Notes: generated by a model from the sequence alone, not told the origin. DNA of 64,000 nucleotides from Candidatus Omnitrophota bacterium (GCA_013177805.1 JABLXU010000002.1:1-64000), one strand, 5' to 3'; shown: positions 42,855 to 52,111, counted from the first letter of the stretch. A program made the numbers and translations.

Positions 42855-43721
42855 ATGGGCCGTAGACGCAAGGAAGGAGAACCATCGTCCGGCGCGCCAG
42901 CGTGGATCTGTACTTTTTCCGACATGATGTCGCTGCTGCTCTGCTTTTTTGTTTTGCTTTTCTCAATCTGCACCCTGGAGCAGGAGAAATTTTACCAGGC
43001 GATCGGTTCCATCCAGGGCGCGCTCGGGCGCATTCCCGGCCTGTTCACCATTTCTCACATCCGGGCGGTATCCAACAATCCCCAACGGGCGGAACCGGCG
43101 CAACGGATCAAAACCATCGAAAAGGCGAAGGAAGCCATCGCTGAAGCCGCACGTTCCAAACTGGTGGCTGATCAGGACAGTCCGGAGGTCCGGGTGGAGG
43201 GCGTGAAAGAGGGCATCCGTTTCACCCTCACGGGGCGTATTTTGTTTTACCCGGGCGTGGCGCTTCTCACACCGGAAGGCAAGCGGCAATTGGACATCCT
43301 CGCCGGCATCTTGAACGAGTTTCCTGATCTGCGGATCCGGGTGGAAGGCCATACCGATGACGCGCCGCTCCCCGGCAATTCTCCTTTTCAAAATCACTGG
43401 CGGCTGGCCCAAGCGCGCGCGTTCGAAACCATGGAGTATCTCACCCGCCAAGTGACTCCCCCGGAAAACCGGGTCCGGGAGGAGCGGTTCAGCGTTATGT
43501 CGTGTGGCAGCCACCGTCCCCGGTTTCCCAACGATACCGAAGAACACCGGGCTTTGAACCGCCGGGTAGAAATTGTTTTGCTGCAAGGCCGCCAATCCGA
43601 AACGGTAACCGGGGTTCTGGAAGGCAGCGGGAACCCCCAGATCGCCCCGGATGAAAAGGATTTTCTGCCCCGTCAGCCCAATGGCGCTTCAGGTCCTGGC
43701 TCCTCTGGAATCCTTCGGTAA
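42855..43721 (+). CDS. MotB-like stator protein (second, divergent copy)
   Basis: 288 residues, 13 bases after motB. The same plan is present: membrane helix CTFSDMMSLLLCFFVLLFSI with Asp23, plug region LEQEKFYQAIGSIQGALGRI and an OmpA-like C-terminal domain (about 135-255) with FPDLRIRVEGHTDDAPLPGN, WRLAQARAFETMEYL and HRALNRRVEIVLLQG. Between helix and OmpA domain it has a longer helical linker rich in Lys/Ala/Glu (RIKTIEKAKEAIAEAARSKL). The tail (QIAPDEKDFLPRQPNGASGP) is disordered. Both MotB proteins retain the ion-binding Asp and could form mixed stators with the single MotA. MotS-like or other OmpA-domain proteins are possible alternatives. AAGGAG precedes the start. Confidence 0.88.
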   Translation: MGRRRKEGEPSSGAPAWICTFSDMMSLLLCFFVLLFSICTLEQEKFYQAIGSIQGALGRIPGLFTISHIRAVSNNPQRAEPAQRIKTIEKAKEAIAEAARSKLVADQDSPEVRVEGVKEGIRFTLTGRILFYPGVALLTPEGKRQLDILAGILNEFPDLRIRVEGHTDDAPLPGNSPFQNHWRLAQARAFETMEYLTRQVTPPENRVREERFSVMSCGSHRPRFPNDTEEHRALNRRVEIVLLQGRQSETVTGVLEGSGNPQIAPDEKDFLPRQPNGASGPGSSGILR

Positions 43722-43798
43722 CCCCATCCGTTTCCCTGGGGCGCGGCCGCTTATTTCCCCTGGCCGCCCACGGTACAATGCTCTCAGAAATCATCCCG

Positions 43799-43813
43799 AG
43801 GAGGCGGTCCTTG
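43799..43813 (+). promoter_or_regulatory. Ribosome-binding site favouring a TTG start for the DUF115 protein
   Basis: AGGAGG (43799-43804) is followed after 6 bases by TTG (43811-43813). The in-frame ATG at 43778 has no such site, so TTG is chosen. Confidence 0.65.
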
Positions 43814-45742
43814 AATCCATCCATCCTGGAGGCCAATCTCACCGTGGTACGGCAAAGTCAGCCGGATCTAGCCCGGATCATCCAGGAGGTTTCCCTGGAG
43901 GGGTATTCCGCTGAACCCGTTCAAGCTCAAAGCGGCGCGCCCACGCTCCGTATTCTCCCTCCTGGAGGAGGAAAGCCGATCCTGTTGCACAGCGCCTATG
44001 ATCCCTTGCGGGAAGCGCAGCGGTGGGCGGAAAGCATCGTTCTCGACCGTCCCACCAGCCTGTTGGTGCTTGGGGCCGGGCTCGGATATCACCTGCTGAC
44101 CTTGCTGAAAGTTCATTTTGCCAACATCCGTTTTTTAATCGTCATCGAACGCGATCCGCGCCTGCTGCGTCTGGCTCTATCCGTACTCGATCTGCGGAGT
44201 TTGTTTCAGCGGCCCGGGACGCAATTCCTGGTGGACGTGAAACCAGCCGATCTGCCGATCCGGTTGTTGGACGACGCGAGGCGGGATTTCGTGATCCACA
44301 ATTGCCGCATCGTGCCCCATGTGCCCTCGCAGCGGTGCCATCCGGACTATTACGCCGGGGTCCAGCAAGCGCTGCTGGACATGTTGACTTATGATGAGGT
44401 CAACCTGCGCACCGCCATTGAGAATCAGGGGCGGGGACAATTCAATATCCTGATGAATCTCCCGGCCATGGCGCGGGGATACGCTTTGAATGACTGCGCG
44501 GGGCTGCTGCGGGGGTATCCCGGCATCGTGGCGGCGGCCGGCCCGTCCTTAGACAAGAATGTCCGCGAATTGCGGAACGTGCATGGCCGGGCGGCCTTGT
44601 TTGTCGTCGATACGGCCCAAAACACGATGAAAACCATCGGCGTTGAACCGGACGTGGTGGTCACGGGAGATCCCACGCCATTGAATTTCAGCCATTTTGA
44701 ACAGATCGACACGCTCGGCCGCGCTTTTTTGGCCTTCCATCCGGAAGTGTATCGTCAAATCACGCAAAAGTATGCCCATCATCCTTATATGCTGCCGCTT
44801 TTTGATGAAAATACGCCGCTGCTGCGCTATCTCTTCGATCTGAAAACGGTCTATGGGACGATGAAACGAGCCATGAATGTCGGCCACTTGGCCTTGAATC
44901 TGGCGTTGCACATGGGATGCTCGCCCATCTTGTTGACCGGATTCGATTTCGCCTTTCCCCGGGAGGGAGGCGCCACCCACGCCGCTTCGGCCGCTTTGTC
45001 GCGGAAAATCGAACCTATGCGCGACGACGGAACCGTGGTCATCGGCGGCAAGGAAGGCAAAACGGCGGCCGAATCGGGTAAAATGATGCTGGTTCCCGGC
45101 TATTACGGCGATGAAGTGCCGACCACAGTACCCTTTTCCCTGTATATCAAGGCGTTGGAGAAAACCGTGGCGGAATGTGGCGTGGAAATCATCGACGCCA
45201 CCGAGGGCGGCGCGCGCTTTGAAGGCACCCTCCGCTTGCCATTGCGGGACGCAATGCAAAAATACTTGCTATCTACCGGTGTTCCGGAGCGGATGGACAC
45301 GTTCCGGGCGAAACGCCGGACCGCCTCTATTGCCGAATTGTCGGGAAAGCTGGTTCAGGGCCAGGAAAGGTTGACGCAATCAGTGGACATCTGCGATCAG
45401 TTGTTGGCCCGGTTGAACCACTGGAAAAGCCAAATCCAGAAGAGGGCCGTGTCGGGAGGGGAAGCGCAAACCTGGTGGAGCGAATTCGAGGCGTTATGGG
45501 TGGGCATGTGCGGCAATGAATTGTTCGAAGCGTTTTTGGGCAATTCCGCGCAGCATCTGTATTACCGCCGGCAGCGGGCCGAACCGCTCCGGGACAACAC
45601 CGGCAACGCGTTCTTGGAAGTCATGATCCCGAAATACGAATCCATCGTCAGGGAATTGCGGTCCATTCTGCTCAATTTCGCTCAATGCGTCCAACTGGCC
45701 CGGCTCGCGGTTGAATCCCAATTTCAAGAGTTCAATCCGTAA
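43811..45742 (+). CDS. Motility-associated factor glycosyltransferase-like protein (DUF115/MAF type)
   Basis: 643 residues from TTG 43811. The first 180 residues have a nucleotide-fold appearance with LLVLGAGLGYHLLTLLKVHF and VIERDPRLLRLALSVLDLRS. The family core (about 210-440) reads GIVAAAGPSLDKNVRELRNV, then DVVVTGDPTPLNFSHFEQID and HMGCSPILLTGFDFAFPREG. This domain (6-hairpin MAF/PF01973) is found in flagellin-modifying proteins that transfer nonulosonic acids such as pseudaminic or legionaminic acid. Here it follows the stator genes by 89 bases, so flagellin glycosylation is the best guess, not proven. The final 150 residues are helical with a coiled coil. No sialic-acid-type synthesis genes are visible in the window. 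Confidence 0.88.
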   Translation: MNPSILEANLTVVRQSQPDLARIIQEVSLEGYSAEPVQAQSGAPTLRILPPGGGKPILLHSAYDPLREAQRWAESIVLDRPTSLLVLGAGLGYHLLTLLKVHFANIRFLIVIERDPRLLRLALSVLDLRSLFQRPGTQFLVDVKPADLPIRLLDDARRDFVIHNCRIVPHVPSQRCHPDYYAGVQQALLDMLTYDEVNLRTAIENQGRGQFNILMNLPAMARGYALNDCAGLLRGYPGIVAAAGPSLDKNVRELRNVHGRAALFVVDTAQNTMKTIGVEPDVVVTGDPTPLNFSHFEQIDTLGRAFLAFHPEVYRQITQKYAHHPYMLPLFDENTPLLRYLFDLKTVYGTMKRAMNVGHLALNLALHMGCSPILLTGFDFAFPREGGATHAASAALSRKIEPMRDDGTVVIGGKEGKTAAESGKMMLVPGYYGDEVPTTVPFSLYIKALEKTVAECGVEIIDATEGGARFEGTLRLPLRDAMQKYLLSTGVPERMDTFRAKRRTASIAELSGKLVQGQERLTQSVDICDQLLARLNHWKSQIQKRAVSGGEAQTWWSEFEALWVGMCGNELFEAFLGNSAQHLYYRRQRAEPLRDNTGNAFLEVMIPKYESIVRELRSILLNFAQCVQLARLAVESQFQEFNP

Positions 45743-45775
45743 AACGATTGCAGATTCAATTCCACGGGAAACAGA

Positions 45776-46945
45776 ATGAGAATTGGAATTGTTTGTTATC
45801 CTTCCGTCGGCGGCAGTGGTATCGTCGCCACCGAATTGGGAAAGTCGCTGGCCCGGAGAGGTCATGAGGTCCATTTTCTCAGTTATGATGTGCCGCAGCG
45901 GCTACAGGGCGCGCTCGAAAAATTTCACTTTCATCACGTGGATGTTCCTCTTTATCCTCTGTTCAAATTCCCCCCGTATACGTTGGCCTTGGCCTCGAGC
46001 ATCTACCAGATCTACCAAGAGAGTCCGCTGGACATCCTGCATGTGCACTACGCCATCCCGCATTGCACTTCCGCTTTCCTGGCCAAGCAGATGCTCTGCA
46101 AGCAGCACCAGGTCAGCCTGAAGGTGGTGGCCACTTTGCACGGCACGGACACGGAGCTGGTGGGCCAGATGCCCTCCTACAAACCAGTGGTGGAATTCAG
46201 CATCGATTCCTGCAACGCGGTGACGGCGGTCAGCCAGTATTTGAAGAAGGCCACTCTGGCGGAATTCGATATCAAAGAAGATATCCAGGTCATCTACAAT
46301 CCGATCGACACGGATTATTTTTGTCCGCCGGCCCAGGACACCCGTCCGGAACGGCGGAGGAAAACCATTGTGCATATCAGCAATTTCCGCCCCGTGAAAC
46401 GCATTGAGGATGTCATCAAGGTATTCGACCTGGTCTCATCGGCGGTTCCCGCCCACCTGGTGTTTGTCGGCGAAGGGCCGGAACGGTTGGGAGCGGAGAT
46501 GCTGGTGGACCGCCTGGGGCTGCAAGACAAGGTGGAATTTTGGGGGCCGCGGCTGGGCGTGAGGGACATTTTGCAGGAATCGGACCTGTTGATATCCACG
46601 TCCGAGCGCGAATCGTTCGGGATGACCATCGCCGAAGCCATGTCTTGCGCGACGCCGGTGGTGGCTACCCGGGCGGGGGGAGTGGTGGAGGTGGTGGAGG
46701 ATGGCGTGACCGGTTTTCTCAATCCCGTGGGCTGTATCCAAGGCATCGCCGAATCGGCGGTGCAGATCCTGACCAATCCCCATCTCCAGCGCCAAATGGG
46801 CGCCGCGGGCCGGGAACTCGTCCAACGGAAATTCAACGTGAACCAGATCACCAGCCAATACGAGGCGTTATACCAAAAATTAATCGAAACTCCCGTGGAG
46901 GATTGTCCCCGCGCCCAAAAGAAAGAGTATCTATATCAAATTTGA
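45776..46945 (+). CDS. bshA: N-acetyl-alpha-D-glucosaminyl L-malate synthase (bacillithiol synthesis)
   Basis: 389 residues, the usual length of this GT4 glycosyltransferase. MRIGIVCYPSVGGSGIVATE (residues 1-20) is the diagnostic N-terminal loop of BshA. KVVATLHGTDTELVGQMPSY, NPIDTDYF and HISNFRPVKRIEDVIKVF follow. ISTSERESFGMTIAEAMSCA and PVVATRAGGVVEVVEDGVTG contain the EX7E motif that binds UDP-GlcNAc. It transfers GlcNAc to L-malate as the first step of bacillithiol. BshB and BshC are not visible here, but the DinB-like protein at 7528 belongs to a superfamily that includes bacillithiol transferases. It is the last gene of the flagellar block, 33 bases after the DUF115 gene. Confidence 0.93.
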   Translation: MRIGIVCYPSVGGSGIVATELGKSLARRGHEVHFLSYDVPQRLQGALEKFHFHHVDVPLYPLFKFPPYTLALASSIYQIYQESPLDILHVHYAIPHCTSAFLAKQMLCKQHQVSLKVVATLHGTDTELVGQMPSYKPVVEFSIDSCNAVTAVSQYLKKATLAEFDIKEDIQVIYNPIDTDYFCPPAQDTRPERRRKTIVHISNFRPVKRIEDVIKVFDLVSSAVPAHLVFVGEGPERLGAEMLVDRLGLQDKVEFWGPRLGVRDILQESDLLISTSERESFGMTIAEAMSCATPVVATRAGGVVEVVEDGVTGFLNPVGCIQGIAESAVQILTNPHLQRQMGAAGRELVQRKFNVNQITSQYEALYQKLIETPVEDCPRAQKKEYLYQI

Positions 46946-47044
46946 AATTCGCTACAAACTGAGGAAGATGAATGGGACGATCCTCTCCCTCCTTTTGGGG
47001 GCGGGAAGCCTTCGGTATTTAGAATCCATTGAACAGGCTGCGGT

Positions 47045-48478
47045 TTACCATAACAGGGCGTCGGAAATGCCGAATCCCTTCGGGATGTTATACACTTGGA
47101 TGTTGTCGATATAGATGTCGGCCGCCGCGGCGCCGCCCACGATCTGGATGATAGGTCTTACGAAGCCGGTCGTCGATTGATGGAATCCCCGGAGGATGCC
47201 CCATTGTCCATTGAACAAGGTGGAGGTCATGTGCTGTTCCAGGCCCAGGCTGCCGCCGCCCGCCCCCAGATCACCGGCCGCGTTGGTGTCGATGACTCCC
47301 AGGAAAAGATTCACGGTGGCGTTGCTGGCCCACACATCGGCCCGCACGTATACCAATCCATCCGTGGCGACCGGCGCGCCGGTCCCCAACACGATCAAGG
47401 TTCCCTGACCGGGATCCACGGAGACACGGAGGGCGTTTCCTTCCCCTCCCAAGCCGGGATCCGCATCCGGGATAACGGAGGTAATGATGGTGGAAGCCGG
47501 TGGGAGGCCGGCGAACGTGCCGGGAAACTCCACGACCTCATTGGAGGGCAAATCATTGAATTCGAAAACGTTTTGATACGCCGGGCCGGCCTCCGCAATG
47601 GGATAGCACGCCGTGGGCAGCGGCGTAGGCGTGGCCTGCGGGACGGGGGTGGGAGTGGTAACCTTGGGAGTCGGCGTGGGGGTGGCTTCGAGCGCCGTAA
47701 CCGTTACGTTGTCATAGGCCGTATAAATCGAGCCGGTTTCATACTCTTTCCACACGCCGATCTTGCCATAACTAAATGTCCCATCGTTGAAAGTGCCCAC
47801 GAGTTGATTGTTGATTTTGATTTGAAAGGCATACCCCTGGGCGCGGACGGAGATGGTATTCCACTCCTGATTGGGAATATTGGACATGCGCCATCCCGAT
47901 ATATTGACCCAGTTGTTGTTGATCCATTTTCCGAAAACCCATTGCAGATAGCCCTGATTCGGGTACAACCCGACGGCATACCCGCTGACATAGTAATTAC
48001 TGGTGCCGAATACGTTCAGGCGGAAGCACATCCCTGCCGGGCACCGGTTATCCAAGTATTTCAGTAAGCAGGAATAATAGGCATTCGAAAAATTCTGATT
48101 CTTGTAATAAGCGAATGTTACTTCCGCGGAATTATGGGCCCGCAAATAATTGTTAATCAAACTCCACGGTCCCCCGAAGACAAACCAACCATTGGGGGAT
48201 TCATCGAAATCCTCGCGATACAGGATATCCTGCACCAGCAAAGGAATGATTTCGGAAATAATGATTTTAGGAAACTCCCGGATCACCGGTTCAAAACCGA
48301 TGGCCATGGTAGGTTTCACGACAACAAGAGGGGTTGGAGTGATTTTAATTGGAATGGGATCCACCACGGGGGCGGATAACACCGGAGCGCCGGAAATATC
48401 CCGGCCCTCATCAGCCGCCCCCATCACCAGACACACAAAAACAAAAACCGCCGTGAGCAATACCAGATACTGTTTCAC
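47045..48478 (-). CDS. Secreted protein with two beta-sandwich domains and a Pro/Thr linker
   Basis: 477 residues. MKQYLVLLTAVFVFVCLVMG is a signal peptide. Residues about 90-265 form a LamG/laminin-G-like (concanavalin) sandwich: DFDESPNGWFVFGGPWSLIN, SLIKYLDN-like strands, and YDNVTVTALEATPTPTPKV. A TPTPTPKVTTPTPVPQATPT linker (about 270-292) leads to a second, shorter sandwich (about 300-477) with TVNLFLGVIDTNAAGDLGAG and FVRPIIQIVGGAAAADIYID, ending in the usual 'I-Y-I-D-N-I-Q-V' strand of carbohydrate-binding or LamG-type modules. I infer binding of extracellular glycans or peptidoglycan. The gene is unlinked to the neighbouring stator or pilin genes. Function unknown. Confidence 0.7.
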   Translation of the reverse strand: MKQYLVLLTAVFVFVCLVMGAADEGRDISGAPVLSAPVVDPIPIKITPTPLVVVKPTMAIGFEPVIREFPKIIISEIIPLLVQDILYREDFDESPNGWFVFGGPWSLINNYLRAHNSAEVTFAYYKNQNFSNAYYSCLLKYLDNRCPAGMCFRLNVFGTSNYYVSGYAVGLYPNQGYLQWVFGKWINNNWVNISGWRMSNIPNQEWNTISVRAQGYAFQIKINNQLVGTFNDGTFSYGKIGVWKEYETGSIYTAYDNVTVTALEATPTPTPKVTTPTPVPQATPTPLPTACYPIAEAGPAYQNVFEFNDLPSNEVVEFPGTFAGLPPASTIITSVIPDADPGLGGEGNALRVSVDPGQGTLIVLGTGAPVATDGLVYVRADVWASNATVNLFLGVIDTNAAGDLGAGGGSLGLEQHMTSTLFNGQWGILRGFHQSTTGFVRPIIQIVGGAAAADIYIDNIQVYNIPKGFGISDALLW

Positions 48479-48881
48479 GTTGATATCCCCCCGCCGGATC
48501 AGGTTATCCGGCTGTCCTTTGGATTGGCTTCCACTATTTTATATAAAACCGATGGTGATGATTATAGCTATTTATGTTGCTCCATGTCAACATATTTTTT
48601 AAGGCCATTATCTACGCGATTGCCTGGCCAGGACGAATTCCGCTTGTCCTGGGCTTACCTTCCCCCGGCTCTTTCCATGAGGGCGAGGGGATTTCGAGTG
48701 GTGGTTTTTATCGATTAGTTCGAAAAAATGTGCAGCGGTGATCTGAAAAGAACGTACGCACTGGCCGGATGAGCCTGAAAATGTTCAGGGGATCGGTGAT
48801 CCCTCCGGCGTGAAGCAGACCGGGAAGGAGAAACACATTGCACAATAATTGCACGAGATTGGATGCAACGAAGCTGAAACC
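48479..48881. other. Gene-free stretch with degenerate repeats
   Basis: A degenerate palindrome of the CCCTC family lies at 48641-48692 and a copy of the GCCGGATGAGCCTGAAA repeat at 48764-48782, preceded by AAAAGAACG as in the copy near 3988. No gene was recognised. Confidence 0.5.
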
Positions 48882-48913
48882 AAAAAGCCCATGGATCGCT
48901 CCATGGGCTTTTT
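48882..48913. terminator. Bidirectional intrinsic terminator
   Basis: AAAAAGCCCATGGA (48882-48895), loop TCGC, TCCATGGGCTTTTT (48900-48913). Nine perfect G/C-A/T stem pairs between an A-run and a T-run work in both directions. It lies 46 bases beyond the stop of the minus-strand gene at 48960 and terminates it. Confidence 0.9.
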
Positions 48914-48959
48914 ACGATACTGAATCAGCCACTGATTCGTTCAATCATTACCTTATTGC

Positions 48960-50453
48960 TCAATACAACGACCACTCCACCACGTTCGTGCCGCTCACCG
49001 GGGGTGTCGGATCATCCTGGGGATCCGGATGGCTGAGCACGGTGTAAATGGTGGTTTGGGCGGGAACGTCCGCGTCGGCGTCCGGATTGTTCTGGCTGTT
49101 GATTTCCCCCTTGGCCGCGACCAGCAGTTGTTTGGTGGTCATGGAGACGTTCACGCGGATGGTGCGATGCGTGGGATTGTCGGAGGTGTTCAGGAACGGG
49201 ATGAACGAGGGAGTCAGGTGCGTCAGGGTCTTGGTATTGTCGTCAAATTTCAGCACCCGGCCCACGATCTGGGTTTTTGGGAAAAGGCCATTGAGTTCCC
49301 AAGCGATGAAAATCCGGTTCAGGGCATCCACCGCAATCCCCACGCGGTCGAACTCGCCGAGGAAATCCACGTCGTCCTGGCCGCCGTATTCTTTGGCGAT
49401 CTCGTTGACGTGGGTTTCGGTGACGAATTCCAGGGTACGGGAATCATACACGACGACGCGCACGGCTTCTTGGCCGTCAAAACCTGCCAGAAACACAAAG
49501 GGGGAATTGATGTGGGAAGCGATGCGTACGCCATCGCCGCGCCCCACGTCGGTCACGTATTCGACATTCTGCTGGACTTGGCCCTTCAGATTGCCGGCGT
49601 TGTCGTAGAAATACAATACCCCAGCCACCCGCACACAGAAGCCCCCCTTGTAGGCGCAAACGTTTGACCAGATATCTCCCGGCGCCACGACGAACGAATC
49701 TTTGACCAAGGACCCGTCCGGCCGGAAGATGGCGGCCACGGCCGCGTTGCCCGCGTCATAAAACAACTTGGAGCGGTCTTCCACCACGACCAGGAAGTTC
49801 CCATCATCCAGAGCGGCCAATTCTCCACCGAAGCGGCTGATCTGGTCGGTGTTGGGATTACCGGAAGTGAGGCGGCCGTTGATGGCGTCAAACGCTTTGG
49901 TCAACGGAGTCTGCACCAGCGTGGTGGGATTCAGGGAGAAAATCTGGACGGTGCCGTACCGGCCATTCCGAATCACACCGGTATTCCAGCGGTTATCGGA
50001 CTGGAATTCCGGAAACTCGTCGGGACTTGCTTCGCCGCCGGTGATGAAGTTGACCGCGCCGGGCCTTTTGTCACCCGCCACCCGGCCGGGGTTGCCGTTT
50101 TGGCGGTAATTGTTGATCTTGCCCCGATACGGAGTGCCGTCGTCCGCGAAAAAGCATTCCCCGAACGCCGGGCTGCCTCCGGCCACCGGCTGGAAGGTCA
50201 ACACATAGCGTTGATCCGTTGTCGATCCTTCCGCAAACGTGTTGGATTCGATCAAGAACACGCTGTTTCCCAGAACACTGGTGTAGGGTTCCCAGTTATC
50301 CAGGTTGGGGGTTCCCGTGTTATAGACGACCGTATCGGGAACAATCCGGGTTAGTTTGGCGACATCCAGGCTGTAGGGTGGCAGATCCTGCGCCAATCCC
50401 ATTCCGGCGAACACCACGAGCATCAGACCAAGATGAACAAATTTACTCTGCAT
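48960..50453 (-). CDS. Secreted protein with propeller-like repeats, unknown function
   Basis: 497 residues from the ATG at 50453, chosen because AAGGAT lies 7 bases upstream (the ATG at 50504 has no site) and because it begins a signal peptide, MQSKFVHLGLMLVVFAGMGL. The mature protein has repeating blocks of about 40-60 residues with aromatic/Asp/Gly-rich strands: FGGELAALDDGNFLVVVEDR, FVFLAGFDGQEAVRVVVYDS and RVGIAVDALNRIFIAWELNG. These look like beta-propeller blades, but no known blade signature is clear. No catalytic motif. Proteins of this type are common in uncultured polymer-degrading lineages. A terminator follows at 48882. The upstream pseudopilin gene ends 275 bases from this start. 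Confidence 0.7.
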   Translation of the reverse strand: MQSKFVHLGLMLVVFAGMGLAQDLPPYSLDVAKLTRIVPDTVVYNTGTPNLDNWEPYTSVLGNSVFLIESNTFAEGSTTDQRYVLTFQPVAGGSPAFGECFFADDGTPYRGKINNYRQNGNPGRVAGDKRPGAVNFITGGEASPDEFPEFQSDNRWNTGVIRNGRYGTVQIFSLNPTTLVQTPLTKAFDAINGRLTSGNPNTDQISRFGGELAALDDGNFLVVVEDRSKLFYDAGNAAVAAIFRPDGSLVKDSFVVAPGDIWSNVCAYKGGFCVRVAGVLYFYDNAGNLKGQVQQNVEYVTDVGRGDGVRIASHINSPFVFLAGFDGQEAVRVVVYDSRTLEFVTETHVNEIAKEYGGQDDVDFLGEFDRVGIAVDALNRIFIAWELNGLFPKTQIVGRVLKFDDNTKTLTHLTPSFIPFLNTSDNPTHRTIRVNVSMTTKQLLVAAKGEINSQNNPDADADVPAQTTIYTVLSHPDPQDDPTPPVSGTNVVEWSLY

Positions 50454-50727
50454 AGCCTTAATCCTTTCTGGAATAGAATAGTGGAAATCAAGATGCGAAG
50501 GCATCTTATAGTCTTTTATTTTATCGTATTTATTTTAACGGCGTCAAGCAGAATGCCTCCAATGGCCGCTCATTTCTTCTCTTCCGCTGCGGGGGCGAAC
50601 CAGAATAGCGAGCCAAACTCACTGCTCTCTTTTCACTTAAGGTAAAATGGACAGCGGAAAGAAATGGAAATTTTTTTTACACCGAAATCGCTTTAAATAG
50701 GCGGGGAAGTAGTTTCTTCGAAATCCA

Positions 50728-51273
50728 TCACTGGCTGGGCTGGAAGTTGATGTAGAAAATATCCCCGGCGGAGACCAACCCGTTGCTGGTATCGTATATG
50801 CTGCCGCGAGTCCAGGGCGTGGGTGAACTGCCGCCGTCCGGTCCGGGACTGCGGATGAAATAATCCGCCCGTTCCGCCAAACTGCCTACGGCAAATCCCC
50901 AGGTGGGTCCCGCGTATTCTTTCCCCACATAGTCGTAGACGCCTTTGCGGTCGTGATTGGCAGTGTCCAACCGGCGCACCGGCAGGAAGAACGGATCGAG
51001 CGGAAGGCTGCCGATATACGCGATGGGTGTGGTCAGCCGCACCTGCCGCATGTACCAATCGGTATTGCCGGCGGGTAGGATGGGGTACGGCACGGCATTG
51101 TTATCGATCCGGTACATTTCGATCGCATTGGAAAGTGAGCGCATGTCGGAATAGACCCGGCCGACCTTGGCGCGGATTTGAGCGTTCAAAAAGTTGGGGA
51201 CGGCGATCGCGGCCAGGATGCCGATGATCGCCACTACGATAAGCAATTCAATCAGGGTGAACCCCTGTTTCAT
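50728..51273 (-). CDS. Type IV pilin/type II secretion pseudopilin-like protein
   Basis: 181 residues from the ATG at 51273, chosen because AGGAG lies 7 bases upstream; a 33-base longer form exists. The N-terminus MKQGFTLIELLIVVAIIGIL is the prepilin peptidase site (cleaved after G4) and hydrophobic assembly helix with the +5 Glu. NFLNAQIRAKVGRVYSDMRS continues the helix. The globular part (about 50-181) has DTANHDRKGVYDYVGKEY and a short beta-rich tail, as in minor pseudopilins of type II secretion in Hydrogenedentota/Sumerlaeota-like genomes. No other pilus or secretion gene is adjacent. It is probably an orphan of a large paralogous family. Confidence 0.88.
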   Translation of the reverse strand: MKQGFTLIELLIVVAIIGILAAIAVPNFLNAQIRAKVGRVYSDMRSLSNAIEMYRIDNNAVPYPILPAGNTDWYMRQVRLTTPIAYIGSLPLDPFFLPVRRLDTANHDRKGVYDYVGKEYAGPTWGFAVGSLAERADYFIRSPGPDGGSSPTPWTRGSIYDTSNGLVSAGDIFYINFQPSQ

Positions 51274-51327
51274 GCCCGTCTCCTTCTCGATGTGGTGATC
51301 AATCAAGGTGAGAATGTTAGTTTTCCA

Positions 51328-52029
51328 TCATCTTCCGTTCTCATCAAGTGACGCGGATCCGGACACTTCGCGGATCAGCCGTTCCAGGTGTTGAAAGGCC
51401 CGGGGGGGATCGGGATGGTCAAAAACCGCCGCGCCAGCCACGATTTCATCGGCGCCGGCCTCGTGGACTTCCCGGATATTGTCCGCCCGGATTCCTCCGT
51501 CCACCTGGATCACGTAGCCAAAACCACGCTCATTCCGCCAGCGGTTCAGCTGCCGCACTTTTTCTAGGGTTTCCGGGATCAGATCCTGACCGCCCTGGCC
51601 GGGGTGAACGGTCATGACCAAGACCTGATCCACGTCCCGCAAGACCGGTTCCAGGGTTTCCACCGGGGTGTCCGGATTGAGTGACACACCGGCCTGTTTG
51701 GACAGTCCCCGGATGTGCTCGAAGATCCGCCTGAGATTCTCTTGGATCTCGATATGGATGGTGATGCTGCGGACCGAGGGAAAATCGAACCAGGGAACCA
51801 CCCGTCCGGGATTGGTGACCATTAAATGAACATCGAGACGGCCTCGCAGGACCGGTTCCAGGCTGGCGATGACATTGGTCCCACCTGTCAGATTCGGCAC
51901 AAAATGGCCGTCCATCACGTCGTAGTGAAAAAGGGCAACCCCGGCGTCTTCGAGTTCGCGGATGGCTTTCGCCAAATGGGTGTAGGGGGCGGAAAGCAGT
52001 GAAGGCATGACGAGAGATGGGTGACGCAT
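51328..52029 (-). CDS. rpe: Ribulose-phosphate 3-epimerase
   Basis: 233 residues. Interconverts ribulose 5-phosphate and xylulose 5-phosphate in the pentose phosphate pathway. TIM-barrel motifs: VMPSLLSAPYTHLAKAIREL, FHYDVMDGHFVPNLTGG with metal-binding Asp/His, LDVHLMVTNPGR, VLVMTVHPGQGGQ (phosphate loop) and VIQVDGGIRADN. All catalytic residues are present. The ATG at 52029 has no clear ribosome-binding site, and an internal ATG 21 bases later gives the common 'MPSLLSA' start. It lies 257 bases downstream of pdxJ on the same strand, with a tandem duplication in the gap. Confidence 0.95.
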   Translation of the reverse strand: MRHPSLVMPSLLSAPYTHLAKAIRELEDAGVALFHYDVMDGHFVPNLTGGTNVIASLEPVLRGRLDVHLMVTNPGRVVPWFDFPSVRSITIHIEIQENLRRIFEHIRGLSKQAGVSLNPDTPVETLEPVLRDVDQVLVMTVHPGQGGQDLIPETLEKVRQLNRWRNERGFGYVIQVDGGIRADNIREVHEAGADEIVAGAAVFDHPDPPRAFQHLERLIREVSGSASLDENGR

Positions 52030-52081
52030 AGTTTTGGGATGTGATTTTTTGATGCCGGGAGAATGGCGTTGCCTGGTGATT

Positions 52082-52111
52082 ATCTTTTGTTACAACATCT
52101 TTTGTTACAAC
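52082..52111 (+). repeat. Perfect 15-base tandem duplication upstream of rpe
   Basis: ATCTTTTGTTACAAC occurs twice head to tail (52082-52096 and 52097-52111). On the minus strand the second unit is followed by GATAAT, a possible -10 element of rpe. The rest of the gap (52112-52286) is unremarkable. Confidence 0.8.

Noticed and set aside
41212..43721. The motB pair as ordinary OmpA-family outer membrane proteins
   Set aside because: Both have the Asp-containing MotB membrane helix and follow motA directly; no outer-membrane barrel or lipobox is present.
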